Positions 1-7,765 of a stretch of 8,498 nucleotides of DNA are shown here, piece after piece (positions within the stretch are counted from its first letter, which is position 1; each line of letters starts with the position of its first letter). Origin of the DNA: Lachnospiraceae bacterium (GTDB lineage Bacteria > Bacillota > Clostridia > Lachnospirales > Lachnospiraceae); NCBI GenBank assembly GCA_900770325.1, contig CAAGKE010000101.1:1-8498 (forward strand), read 5' to 3'. The notes under the pieces are model-generated. The model worked only from the letters and a program-made list of their open reading frames with translations. It was not told where the DNA came from and did no database searches. The position numbers were made by a program, and so were the translations under genes.

Positions 1-7
1 AGCCTCC

Positions 8-39
8 GTTAAACTACTATAGACTAATGTTAGTTTAAC
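8..39. repeat. 9-bp perfect inverted repeat near the left edge
   Basis: GTTAAACTA (8-16) and TAGTTTAAC (31-39) are exact reverse complements around a 14-base loop. A related TAGTTTAGC follows at 61-69. No T-run follows on either strand, so it is not a clear terminator. It could be a protein site or part of an element end. Confidence 0.5.
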
Positions 40-111
40 AAAAGAGGACAGTCATGTCAATAGTTTAGCAGTAAGTAGCTTAAGTTAGCATAAAAGATGA
101 TTGCGACGCTA

Positions 112-265
112 CACTAGTTTCTTGGTTGGTTTTATCTTTTTCTTGGTCGGTTTCTTGGCTGGTAGCCAATCACTGAATTTTAAGAATTTCTTCGTATTTA
201 CCAGCAGGTGCAATTGCTGTCCGATCAACAAAGTCGCCCTTTATTTTTTCATTCTGTTCCTTTCA
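112..265 (-). pseudogene. Possible broken short gene downstream of the RloC-like gene
   Basis: On the minus strand AAGGA (258-262) stands five bases before ATG (250-252), but the frame closes after two Lys codons at TAA (241-243), just behind a run of six A. Two frames stay open beyond it. One runs to TGA (170-172) and ends DRTAIAPAGKYEEILKIQ; one extra A in the run would give a 27-aa peptide in this frame. The other runs to TAG (109-111) with a basic tail, AKKPTKKKIKPTKK. I recognise neither. This may be decayed coding sequence or chance. Confidence 0.25.
118..162. repeat. Three 12-bp direct repeats TTTCTTGGnnGG
   Basis: Copies are TTTCTTGGTTGG (118-129), TTTCTTGGTCGG (139-150) and TTTCTTGGCTGG (151-162). 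They differ only at positions 9 and 10, and the last two are adjacent. Read on the minus strand in one open frame they encode a Pro/Thr/Ala-Lys-Lys repeat, so they may be a remnant of a coding repeat. Confidence 0.7.
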
Positions 266-321
266 TCTCTTAACGATTAATTGGCAATCTATTTGCGACC
301 AAATCCTATTAGTGCTATCGG

Positions 322-2718
322 TCAGCTTTCAAATTGAATTATTTTATCACACCAACCCTCGATCACAGACTGATAATTTGCCTTCTTGGAATCATTTAGA
401 TGTGCGGCTACATGCAATGGATTAAGCAAATATATGAAGCAAATAATATCCTTTGCCGTTCTTTGCTTCTCTTCAAGAGTCAATGTTTCAAAAAAGTCGT
501 TATCATCCATCATCGTACGAACTCGTTCTTCACTATGGCTCTCTCCATTAAGTACCAGACGATACATTAATGATTTGAAATATTCCCCGTATCTTATGTC
601 CTCTTTTCGTAAAACTTGAATTATTTCATCGCACGTTGATATCTCCTCAATTCCCTTCTTATAAACAAATGTAGAAAAAGCTTCAAGTGTGCGCCTCATC
701 GTATTGCCAATCGAGGTTTCATTTTCGATATTATCGCCATTTGCAAATTCGTATACTTCCGTTAATAGCTCGCTGTACTCATTTCTTTTCCTGTAGCGGA
801 ATTCCGTAAGTGTTCTGTTCTTCAGTTCAAAGATATTGTTTATGCATTTTTTGTTATGTTGCTTGAATATATCATGTATTTCATCGAACGCTCTTTTTGT
901 GTCAAACGCAGCTTGTAAATCATGCGTCATTACTACGATTTTCGAGTTTTCGTTTGCAGATAATATCTTTTCTGTATTTCTACGCAGTAATGACATTATG
1001 CCGATTCTATTTTCGTGGTCGAAACTTGAGATTGGATCATCGATAATAGTTAAAGATTCATTTGTAAATTTTCTTCCCTCATTCGTGTTATCTAACATTT
1101 CAACAAAGAAATAGCATAGAGCCAAAATATTACGTTCACCTGCGGAGATATCAGACGGTTTTACATCCATACCATTTGATTTCAATGTGTATGCAGATTT
1201 ATCGTCATTTGTTCCAACCGTTAAACGATTGTTTGAATAAAACACATACTTCAATTCTTTATTGATTAAATCAATAGCAATTTTAATACTACTTTGCTGA
1301 ATTCGAAGGTTTTCAAGTTTTTCCTTTGCATTTTTTTCTTCTCCCTTTTTCTCCGTTAAAATCAACTCAGCCTTTTCTTTTTCCGATAACTGCTTTAAAT
1401 ATATATTGTAGGAGTTTATTATCTCGTAATATGCTAACTGTCCGTTGATTTTATGAAGATCTTTTTCAACAGAACTAATGTTTTGTAGTGGAGCGTTATA
1501 GTTAATTCTTTCGGTTTCAAGCCTAGTTAATAAATTTTTCAGTTCATGTACTTTGACACTAATATTGATATTCGGAAGTTCAATTGGCGTGTATGGACTT
1601 TGTATCTTCTTTTCTATTTCATCATTTACTTGATCTATAGCTTCATTGACTTTTCCCAGTGTAACTCTGCATTGATTCAATATTGAATTGTCCAGTTTCT
1701 CAAATGGTGAAAGGTCAACTGAAATAGAAGATATTAGCAATCTTTCTAGTTCTGCCTTATGATTTTCAACAGCTCTAGAAAGAACTTTTTCAATGCTATT
1801 GACAAGAGAATCTTTATACTCTTCAGACACAGGTTGAAAACAGTACGGGCATTTTTCCACCGAGTGATCAGAAAACTTATCGTGCATATTTTCAAGTTGC
1901 GCAATTTTTCCCTCTTCTAGCATTGAAAATAGATATTTCTCACGGTCTGTAAGTTGTGGCTTCTCTATAGCCATTTTTAATAGTCGCCGTATTTCCTCCT
2001 CGTTATCTTGATAATTGATATTCGTATTTACCTTTTGGATAATAATCGAGTTTCCGCTACGAGCAGAGCATAGTGTTTCATATTGCTTGCGATATTCTAC
2101 TCTCAGTTCTTCTTCGCTTTTCTGCGGTTTATTTTTTACGATCGATTGGTATGTTGTCTTATTTACAGAAGCATTTCTTCTATTGCCGCTGATTTGTCTT
2201 TCTCTACCCGCCCAATGTTCATCTCCAGATAATGCATCGCACATCCGATTAATATAATAATCAGGTGAACTCACTGAATTTTTGTCATTGAAAGGTTTTT
2301 CCTTGCTTTCAGCCTTTTCTCTGTCATCTTGCGCATTCTTGTAATCAGCTTCCGCTTCATGAATTAATGTCTCAAGTTCCACTTGCTTCCCAAACATTGC
2401 AATAGTTCCTAAGCCATCTTCTCTGAAGCTCACTTTATTTCGAATATAATCTTCATTAAAGACAAAAATCTTTTTTCTTAAACTTTCTTCAGAATCTTGA
2501 ACAGTATTTCCATTCAGATCGTAAAGTCTTGAATATGAGATTTCCTCAATATCAGGATAAACAATTTTATTAAACGCTCTCGAAATTGTACTTTTGCCAG
2601 ATCCATTTTTACCATAAATCAAGCACATTCTATCCTTCTCGCTTGTAAACAAGGGGAAAGAAGTTTTTTCCAGAAAAGCGGCACCACTGAATTCCAACCC
2701 CTCTACCTTTTCAATCAT
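322..2718 (-). CDS. RloC/PrrC-like AAA_13 ATPase, putative anticodon nuclease
   Basis: Seen: 798 aa from the chosen ATG. Walker A GKNGSGKS lies at residues 36-43, a long charged coiled-coil-like stretch at about 115-500 is broken by a CPYC motif at 290-293, ABC signature SAGER starts at 525, Walker B IIDDP is near 560, and switch His599 sits in MTHD. After residue 630 is a helical domain with GNTMRRTLE (Arg675, Glu679) and NGESH (His728). Known: RloC is a wobble-excising tRNA nuclease built as an SMC/Rad50-like ATPase with a zinc hook and a PrrC-like nuclease end whose triad is Arg-Glu-His. Inference: a cytoplasmic tRNA-cutting abortive-infection effector, with the ATPase gating the nuclease. 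Start: an ATG 17 codons further upstream overlaps brxL, but the ATG at 2718 has GGAGGAGGA (2723-2731) four bases away, so I prefer it. The gene is far more AT-rich than brxL and pglZ. Alternative: another AAA_13 defence ATPase with a different effector end. Confidence 0.72.
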   Translation of the reverse strand: MIEKVEGLEFSGAAFLEKTSFPLFTSEKDRMCLIYGKNGSGKSTISRAFNKIVYPDIEEISYSRLYDLNGNTVQDSEESLRKKIFVFNEDYIRNKVSFREDGLGTIAMFGKQVELETLIHEAEADYKNAQDDREKAESKEKPFNDKNSVSSPDYYINRMCDALSGDEHWAGRERQISGNRRNASVNKTTYQSIVKNKPQKSEEELRVEYRKQYETLCSARSGNSIIIQKVNTNINYQDNEEEIRRLLKMAIEKPQLTDREKYLFSMLEEGKIAQLENMHDKFSDHSVEKCPYCFQPVSEEYKDSLVNSIEKVLSRAVENHKAELERLLISSISVDLSPFEKLDNSILNQCRVTLGKVNEAIDQVNDEIEKKIQSPYTPIELPNINISVKVHELKNLLTRLETERINYNAPLQNISSVEKDLHKINGQLAYYEIINSYNIYLKQLSEKEKAELILTEKKGEEKNAKEKLENLRIQQSSIKIAIDLINKELKYVFYSNNRLTVGTNDDKSAYTLKSNGMDVKPSDISAGERNILALCYFFVEMLDNTNEGRKFTNESLTIIDDPISSFDHENRIGIMSLLRRNTEKILSANENSKIVVMTHDLQAAFDTKRAFDEIHDIFKQHNKKCINNIFELKNRTLTEFRYRKRNEYSELLTEVYEFANGDNIENETSIGNTMRRTLEAFSTFVYKKGIEEISTCDEIIQVLRKEDIRYGEYFKSLMYRLVLNGESHSEERVRTMMDDNDFFETLTLEEKQRTAKDIICFIYLLNPLHVAAHLNDSKKANYQSVIEGWCDKIIQFES

Positions 2719-2722
2719 GGCT

Positions 2723-2731
2723 TCCTCCTCC
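2723..2731 (-). promoter_or_regulatory. Ribosome binding site deciding the RloC-like start
   Basis: On the minus strand GGAGGAGGA is followed by AGCC and then ATG (2716-2718). This near-ideal Shine-Dalgarno site lies in the 19-bp gap after the brxL TGA (2738-2740). It favours the 798-aa product over the 815-aa one that would start inside brxL. Confidence 0.8.
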
Positions 2732-2737
2732 CAAAAA

Positions 2738-4870
2738 TCATTCAACCCCCAATGCTTTAAACACCGCATCTTCCGCGCTGTTATAGAAAATGATCTGAAA
2801 ACTCCCCATTAGCTCCGGTGGTACCGTTCCGAGATCTGCCGCTGACGTAATCGGAAGCAGGATCTTCTTTGCGCCGGAATCAAGGCATACCTGCAGGGCA
2901 TTTGCCAGTTCATCCACCTTCATCAAAGTTCCACTGATGCTGATCTCACCAAGTACCACCAGTGAACTCTGCGCCGGTTTTGACAAGGCTATGGAGCACA
3001 ATGCAATCAGCGTCGGCAATGCCAGCTTATGTGTCATGCCGATCCCCTGCAGATCCTGATAATTGATAATGTAATCTTTCGATGTTGTCGATATAGATCC
3101 ACTGATCCGGTTACCATTTGCCTTGAGGAAATTTAGCGCCGTATCCGTGGCTTCCTTGCATTCCCGATCTGAACCTATACCCGTGCGATCAAACTTACCA
3201 TTTCCCGGCAGCATCTGACTTTCCAGCCTGAACACGCCAATCATTCCGTTCTTGCCACGGGAGACGGTATAGATCTGTCCTGGATTGCACATGCCCTCCG
3301 GGATCAGCTTGCCGCCACCCTGCTCCGGAACAGCCACATAATGTTCTTCAAACGTTTCATTATCAATGTAGGAGAAGTTCACATCATAGAACTCCATGCC
3401 TCCGAGCTTCTTCAGCTGCTCCTTGACACGGCGTCGCATCTCCAGCGCCATTGTCAGGCACTCCGCAACATCATCTTTTGTAAAGCTGCCATCCGGATAC
3501 AACAGCTTGATGTAGCCATCAACCATCTTACGCACGGCAATGGTATCTCTCTGGTTCAGGTTCCTGCCAAGGCGGAAGTACTGATCCAGCGCATCTCCAT
3601 AGTTCTCCTTCCGGAGTTCACGGATGAATTCCGCCAGATAGTCCGTAATAAAGCCATAGTCATCTGTGAAATGCTCCGGGCGGAACTTCGGAATCTCCCA
3701 GCCCGGATTGTAGCAATGCATGCGGTCAAGAAATGCGGTGTCCGTTCCCATCTCCGGTGGAAACGGATCGAAGAGGCTGGATGTCTTGAGCAGCACATCC
3801 ACGCTCTGATTGATGTTACCGACAAAGACCATGGATGCAGATGCAGAGATCTCTTCTTTCCCACGCGCAAAGGATCCGGACGCCATATAGTCTTTCATGA
3901 TCTGGATTCCGTCCTTATCCTTGAAGTTGATTCCAGCAACTTCATCAAAGGCAACGCAGTCCCAGAGACCGACCAGTCCCACCTGACGTCTTCCCATGTT
4001 GTAGAAGAGGTTTGCGACTGTCGTCTGACCGCCGGATACCAGAATGCTATTCGGAGAGATCTCCTTGTAGAGATGAGATTTCCCAGTACTGCGCGGACCA
4101 AGCTCACAGAAATTGAAATTGTTCTCGACTAGCGGCAGCATCCGGTTCAACAGGAGCCACTTCTCACGATAGGTAAATTCATCCGGTTCCATGCCTGTGG
4201 AGCGGAGCAGGATATCCAGCCATTCCTCCTTGGTGAAGGCCTTCCTTCCCTCTTTCAGCTCTTCGATATCTACATGTGGCATCTGGATCGGCGTAAGGCG
4301 ATTGATACTGATCGGCGATACTTCTTTCTGCTTTGCACGCTTGGAGCGCTGATCTGCACCGGCATCATCCACATAACCGAAGTCATCATGCTCACTGTTG
4401 TACTCCAGCTGCACGATGCACCAGATCCCACCGCAGAGGAGCCGGTCATACTTTTCCGGATACTCTTCATCAATCGGAATACCGGTAAGCCCCAGATTGG
4501 TAAACGACGCCTCATACAGATCCTTCTTGAGATTCAGCTGTACCGATACCATATCGATCACTGTATGGGAGCCGTGCTGCCGGAGCATAGAAAGGACCTT
4601 CTGTGCCTCATCCGGGCGGACATAATTATCCGCCAGAATTTTCTTTACACTCTCTAGTCCTGACTGCAGAATCTCTTCATCGTCGGAGCTGCAATACTGA
4701 CCAAGCAGAAATTCAAGCACGTAAACCGGAACATTTGCCCCTTCCTTGATCTTTTTCGTCAGATCTTTCCGGACGATCTTCCCGTCAAAATGCTCTCTTA
4801 GTTTCTTCCTGATTTCTTCTCTGCGGCTCTCGTTTACCTCTGTATCAGCCATCTTGCTAACCCCCGCCAT
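2738..4870 (-). CDS. brxL: BREX protein BrxL, AAA+ ATPase with Lon-like C-terminal domain
   Basis: Seen: 710 aa. The N-terminal part holds the BrxL-type stretch DGKIVRKDLTKKIKEGANVP (29-48). The AAA+ core has Walker A GPRSTGKS (258-265), Walker B VAFDE (306-310), sensor-like GNIN (351-354) and a candidate arginine finger in FLDRMH (Arg383). The end (about 565-710) is Lon-like, with GEISISG (641-647) and AKKILLP (667-673). Known: BrxL is a core BREX type 1 protein, a multimeric DNA-binding ATPase needed for phage restriction but generally not for the methylation step. Length is normal for the family. Odd: aligned by eye to Lon, the catalytic Ser and Lys fall on Thr613 and Ala656, so proteolysis is unlikely. 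Three bases separate the pglZ TAA from this ATG, suggesting coupled translation. Start is uncertain: an ATG at 4852 (six codons in) with GGGGG eight bases upstream is also plausible. Confidence 0.95.
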   Translation of the reverse strand: MAGVSKMADTEVNESRREEIRKKLREHFDGKIVRKDLTKKIKEGANVPVYVLEFLLGQYCSSDDEEILQSGLESVKKILADNYVRPDEAQKVLSMLRQHGSHTVIDMVSVQLNLKKDLYEASFTNLGLTGIPIDEEYPEKYDRLLCGGIWCIVQLEYNSEHDDFGYVDDAGADQRSKRAKQKEVSPISINRLTPIQMPHVDIEELKEGRKAFTKEEWLDILLRSTGMEPDEFTYREKWLLLNRMLPLVENNFNFCELGPRSTGKSHLYKEISPNSILVSGGQTTVANLFYNMGRRQVGLVGLWDCVAFDEVAGINFKDKDGIQIMKDYMASGSFARGKEEISASASMVFVGNINQSVDVLLKTSSLFDPFPPEMGTDTAFLDRMHCYNPGWEIPKFRPEHFTDDYGFITDYLAEFIRELRKENYGDALDQYFRLGRNLNQRDTIAVRKMVDGYIKLLYPDGSFTKDDVAECLTMALEMRRRVKEQLKKLGGMEFYDVNFSYIDNETFEEHYVAVPEQGGGKLIPEGMCNPGQIYTVSRGKNGMIGVFRLESQMLPGNGKFDRTGIGSDRECKEATDTALNFLKANGNRISGSISTTSKDYIINYQDLQGIGMTHKLALPTLIALCSIALSKPAQSSLVVLGEISISGTLMKVDELANALQVCLDSGAKKILLPITSAADLGTVPPELMGSFQIIFYNSAEDAVFKALGVE

Positions 4871-4873
4871 TGT

Positions 4874-7456
4874 TTATATTCCAAAGCCAAAATCATCCGT
4901 GAATGGCAGATCCATGATCACCTGTCTGCTCTGTACCTCCGCTCCGGATTCTTCCTTGAGGATCTTCAGGAAGTACTTATGGTCGCTTCCATAAGCCTTT
5001 TTCTTGATGTCAAAGTGGAGCGATACCATCCGGTCGCCCGGGTTCTCAGAAGAACTGTCAGCTGTATACAGAACCTCGTTGGAAATCACTTCTCCGGCAT
5101 CCGACTCAAACCGGATGCGATAGGTCGCCGGCTTGACGACATCACTTACCGGCTGCTCCTGATAGAAATCCAGCTTCAGCTTCAGGTTGGTCACCTTCCG
5201 GATATCCGTGATCAGGTTAAACTTCACGTCTTCCGTTTCAACCTTGCCCTTTTGTGTCTTCACAAAGATGCAGGGAACGATCATCTCCTGCGGTGATACA
5301 CCGCCATGGACATAATTCATTCCACCGCCGCATTTGAAGACACTCATACCCTTGGCAAGCGAGATCCAGCGCTCATCTTGATTCTTAAGCGCATCCCCAA
5401 GAGAAACGGAATAAACACCATCCGCATCATTTCTGGAATCGCTGATGATAAACCGGCGATCCGTGAATGCCGCTTTACCGGCCAGATTCTCCAGCTTGTC
5501 CGTTTCATCAAGCTTCTTGCGCGTATAGATAAACCCGTGGTCTGAAGTGATCAGGAAGCGATACACATTTCCGCTCTTGCTGAGTGTGCGGACGATACCA
5601 AAGACTTCCTCGATCGCTTTTTCTGTCGCATCAAAGACACTGTTCTCTGTCTTCATTGCCTCGCCAGTAGCATCGATCCGGTTGTGGTAGATATAGATCA
5701 CTTCTTTTCCGGCTGTGAAGCTGCGGAGTTCCTTGCTCTTCATCTGCTTCAGGGAGTCATAGTCAATGGCCACCGCGTTCTGGTTCCTTGCCTGTAGGAT
5801 CTTCTCACGGTAAGCCGTTGAAGAAGTCGGATTGCCATCTGCAAGGACCTGCGGCACCTTGTCCTTTGTCATCGAAATGGTATCGTGCGGCAGAAGCTCT
5901 GCCATTCCGACCATGGTGATCGAAGGCAGCGCCGTCATCATGGCATCGATCGATGCTTCCATGTTGGGATCTTCCTTAAATTGACCGCACAATTCCTGTG
6001 CAGCTTCAAAGCGGAAGGCATCCGAGATGATAACCGCCACCTTTTCTTTGATAGGAGCAACCTTCCGTGAATAGAAGCTGCTCTGCTCCATCATCACGGT
6101 ATGCATCTGGTTTGCTGCATATGCTTCATTCCATGAATAGACAAGCTTTTCAAGGTACTCCCGATAGACGTTTTCCAGAAGATCTGACAACTTCTCAAAA
6201 GCAGAGGTATCCTCCATCCTGTCCAGATTGGTGATGAACTTCCGATAGTCCGTATCGATCTGGTAGTCCTTTGATGTATAGGAATCAATCAGCTCCGGAA
6301 GTGTATTCTTCGGTGTAAATCCCACGGCATGAAGCAGCGAGTATCCGGCAAGAAGCGCATGGTACTCGGCAGCCTTTGCCATGCCAAAATGCAGGCGAAG
6401 ACGCTCTTCACAGATTTCAGGAATAGAGAAGCCTGCAATCTGAGCCTGCAAATCCTCTGCTTCTTCTCTTTCGCAGATCCAGCGGATAATCAGATCATCT
6501 ACCAGACGGAACGACGAAGTATGCAGCAGATCCTCCAGCGGCACCGTATCTAAGATGTCCGCCGCATGCAGCTCCCCCGCCGCAAGCTCTGACAGCTCGT
6601 CGTACCCACTCTGATACAGCACGTTGTTCTTCATGTTTTCCAGAAGCACTGCGATATTGCTTGCTTTGCCCTTCATATCGTCCTGCGCATACTGTTTCCA
6701 CGCATTTGGAACAGAAGTAAGCTGGTCCTTGAAGGTATCAATTGCAAAGAGCGACATCACAAGCCGTAAGAGACTATGCTTTGGATCAGAGTATCCAAAC
6801 CGTTCTTCGCAGAGGTTCCAGAAGCTCTCGCTCAGACCCAGTTCATCAAAGGTATGGATGATCTCCTCCTGATGGATGTCTCCTTTGGTCAATACCGCAT
6901 AAAAAAGATCATCCACAGTCGTGTTTCTGGCATTTGCCGCGACGCAGAGCGCGATCAGAGAAATTGTCTTTTCATTTGCATGATCAAGATCCATCTCCCC
7001 GGCGCGTTCGATGAAGGCATTGGTACGCTTGTCCGCTTCTCTTCTCTCAGCCGCATTGAGCTTCTGCTTCCCTGCTCCGAAAAAGACGTAAAGGTCAGAC
7101 AATGCGCCTCTCAGCCGCATAGGAATATTCAGATCTGCCGCAATGAGCGAAAGCTTATCCGCGAAAAACTGCTTGGAATACAGAAGCGTGTCCTCAAGAT
7201 GGTTCTTTGCTACTTCCGGCTTTGCAAAAGGCGCATAGATCAGATACTGCCCCTCCGGATCATCATGTTCCAGTGTGATCTTCACGCGAAAAGCATTCCG
7301 ATCCGTCAGATGCAGGATCTTCACCTGCCCCAGCTTCAGTTCGTCAACAGAATCCTCAAACGAACCGCTCTCGTCATACCAGAAAACAAGCCGCTCTCCG
7401 GAGGAATACACGTCATTCAGTTTTTTCTCGATTTCAGAAAGATTCAACTCATCCAC
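4874..7456 (-). CDS. pglZ: BREX type 1 phosphatase-superfamily protein PglZ (type A)
   Basis: Seen: 860 aa from GTG 7456. The N-terminus carries LVFWYDESGSFE (23-34) and YLIYAPF (71-77), typical of PglZ type A. The alkaline-phosphatase-like domain holds IISDAFRFE (Asp479), PSITMVGMAELLPH (Thr514 as likely nucleophile), YIYHNRID (His591), ITSDHGF (Asp639, His640) and HGGVSPQE (His717), together a plausible two-metal site. A beta-rich C-terminal part follows, about 745-860. Known: PglZ is the signature protein of all BREX/Pgl systems and works with the PglX methyltransferase and BrxB/BrxC in marking self DNA and blocking phage replication. Length is usual for the family and no frame break is seen. 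Start: an ATG at 7474 with AAGGAG nine bases upstream is possible, but GTG 7456 has a much longer anti-SD match and gives the expected short N-terminus. The gene overlaps the upstream stop by 8 bp and is followed at once by brxL. Confidence 0.95.
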   Translation of the reverse strand: MDELNLSEIEKKLNDVYSSGERLVFWYDESGSFEDSVDELKLGQVKILHLTDRNAFRVKITLEHDDPEGQYLIYAPFAKPEVAKNHLEDTLLYSKQFFADKLSLIAADLNIPMRLRGALSDLYVFFGAGKQKLNAAERREADKRTNAFIERAGEMDLDHANEKTISLIALCVAANARNTTVDDLFYAVLTKGDIHQEEIIHTFDELGLSESFWNLCEERFGYSDPKHSLLRLVMSLFAIDTFKDQLTSVPNAWKQYAQDDMKGKASNIAVLLENMKNNVLYQSGYDELSELAAGELHAADILDTVPLEDLLHTSSFRLVDDLIIRWICEREEAEDLQAQIAGFSIPEICEERLRLHFGMAKAAEYHALLAGYSLLHAVGFTPKNTLPELIDSYTSKDYQIDTDYRKFITNLDRMEDTSAFEKLSDLLENVYREYLEKLVYSWNEAYAANQMHTVMMEQSSFYSRKVAPIKEKVAVIISDAFRFEAAQELCGQFKEDPNMEASIDAMMTALPSITMVGMAELLPHDTISMTKDKVPQVLADGNPTSSTAYREKILQARNQNAVAIDYDSLKQMKSKELRSFTAGKEVIYIYHNRIDATGEAMKTENSVFDATEKAIEEVFGIVRTLSKSGNVYRFLITSDHGFIYTRKKLDETDKLENLAGKAAFTDRRFIISDSRNDADGVYSVSLGDALKNQDERWISLAKGMSVFKCGGGMNYVHGGVSPQEMIVPCIFVKTQKGKVETEDVKFNLITDIRKVTNLKLKLDFYQEQPVSDVVKPATYRIRFESDAGEVISNEVLYTADSSSENPGDRMVSLHFDIKKKAYGSDHKYFLKILKEESGAEVQSRQVIMDLPFTDDFGFGI

Positions 7457-7463
7457 GTATGAT

Positions 7464-7472
7464 CCACCTCCC
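7464..7472 (-). promoter_or_regulatory. Extended Shine-Dalgarno for pglZ GTG start
   Basis: On the minus strand GGGAGGTGG followed by ATCA is close to the full complement of the 16S rRNA 3' end. It lies seven bases before GTG 7456. It sits inside the end of the upstream regulator gene, which suggests pglZ can be translated strongly on its own or by reinitiation after the regulator's TGA at 7449-7451. Confidence 0.6.
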
Positions 7473-7681
7473 ATTCTTGCGTGCTCCTTCCCGTGTGACG
7501 ATTCCTTTTTTTCGCAACTGGTTCAAGGCGTACCTCACCCCGCCAATTGATAAATCACAAGCCAAAACCATTTCATCCATCGTGGCTGATGGCTTCTGGC
7601 TGATCAGTTCAAGCAGCTTTTTTTCTGTATCCGTCAACTCTTTTTCTGTGCCAATATTTTCGTTTTTTGTATCAGTATTGG

Positions 7682-7765
7682 TTTTATCTGTACTATCACT
7701 TATTTTATCTGCACTAGCACTTATTTTATCTGCACCTACATTTGCTTTATCTGCTGTTTCTGTAC
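7682..7765 (-). repeat. Four imperfect 21-bp tandem repeats in the regulator linker
   Basis: Units at 7682-7702, 7703-7723, 7724-7744 and 7745-7765 begin TTTTATCTG (the last CTTTATCTG) and diverge toward their ends. On the coding strand each gives seven residues of the type ADKISxS. They form a flexible acidic/polar linker between the GHKL-like domain and the winged helix. Because 21 bp is seven codons, copy-number change would keep the frame. Confidence 0.85.

Larger units (their letters stand above)
1..321. other. AT-rich region downstream of the operon without a confident gene
   Basis: Apart from the repeats and the broken short frame listed separately, nothing is supported here. There is no tRNA-like fold, and no stem followed by a T-run after the TGA at 322-324 that would mark transcription termination. 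Base composition is similar to the RloC-like gene, suggesting both arrived together. Confidence 0.5.

Noticed and set aside
297..323. Terminator after the RloC-like gene
   Set aside because: Only GACC/GGTC can pair across a 19-base loop, and no T-run follows on the minus strand.
322..2718. SbcC/Rad50 or SMC repair protein
   Set aside because: The protein has the CxxC hook and ABC motifs, but it is too short for SbcC/Rad50, has no SbcD partner, and carries an extra C-terminal domain after the H-loop with RxxxE and NGESH.
3341..4132. 263-codon plus-strand reading frame opposite brxL
   Set aside because: It lies entirely antisense to the conserved AAA+ core and shows no recognisable domain or ribosome site. 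It is a by-product of brxL codon use.
2738..4870. Active Lon protease
   Set aside because: The sequence is BrxL by its N-terminal and AAA+ parts, and the Lon-like domain lacks the Ser-Lys dyad in my alignment.
6776..7462. 228-codon plus-strand reading frame opposite pglZ
   Set aside because: It is antisense to the pglZ N-terminal region, which has clear family motifs. The translated product looks like non-protein sequence rich in Arg/Ile/His.
7682..7765. CRISPR-like array
   Set aside because: The units are adjacent with no spacers and translate into an in-frame polar linker.
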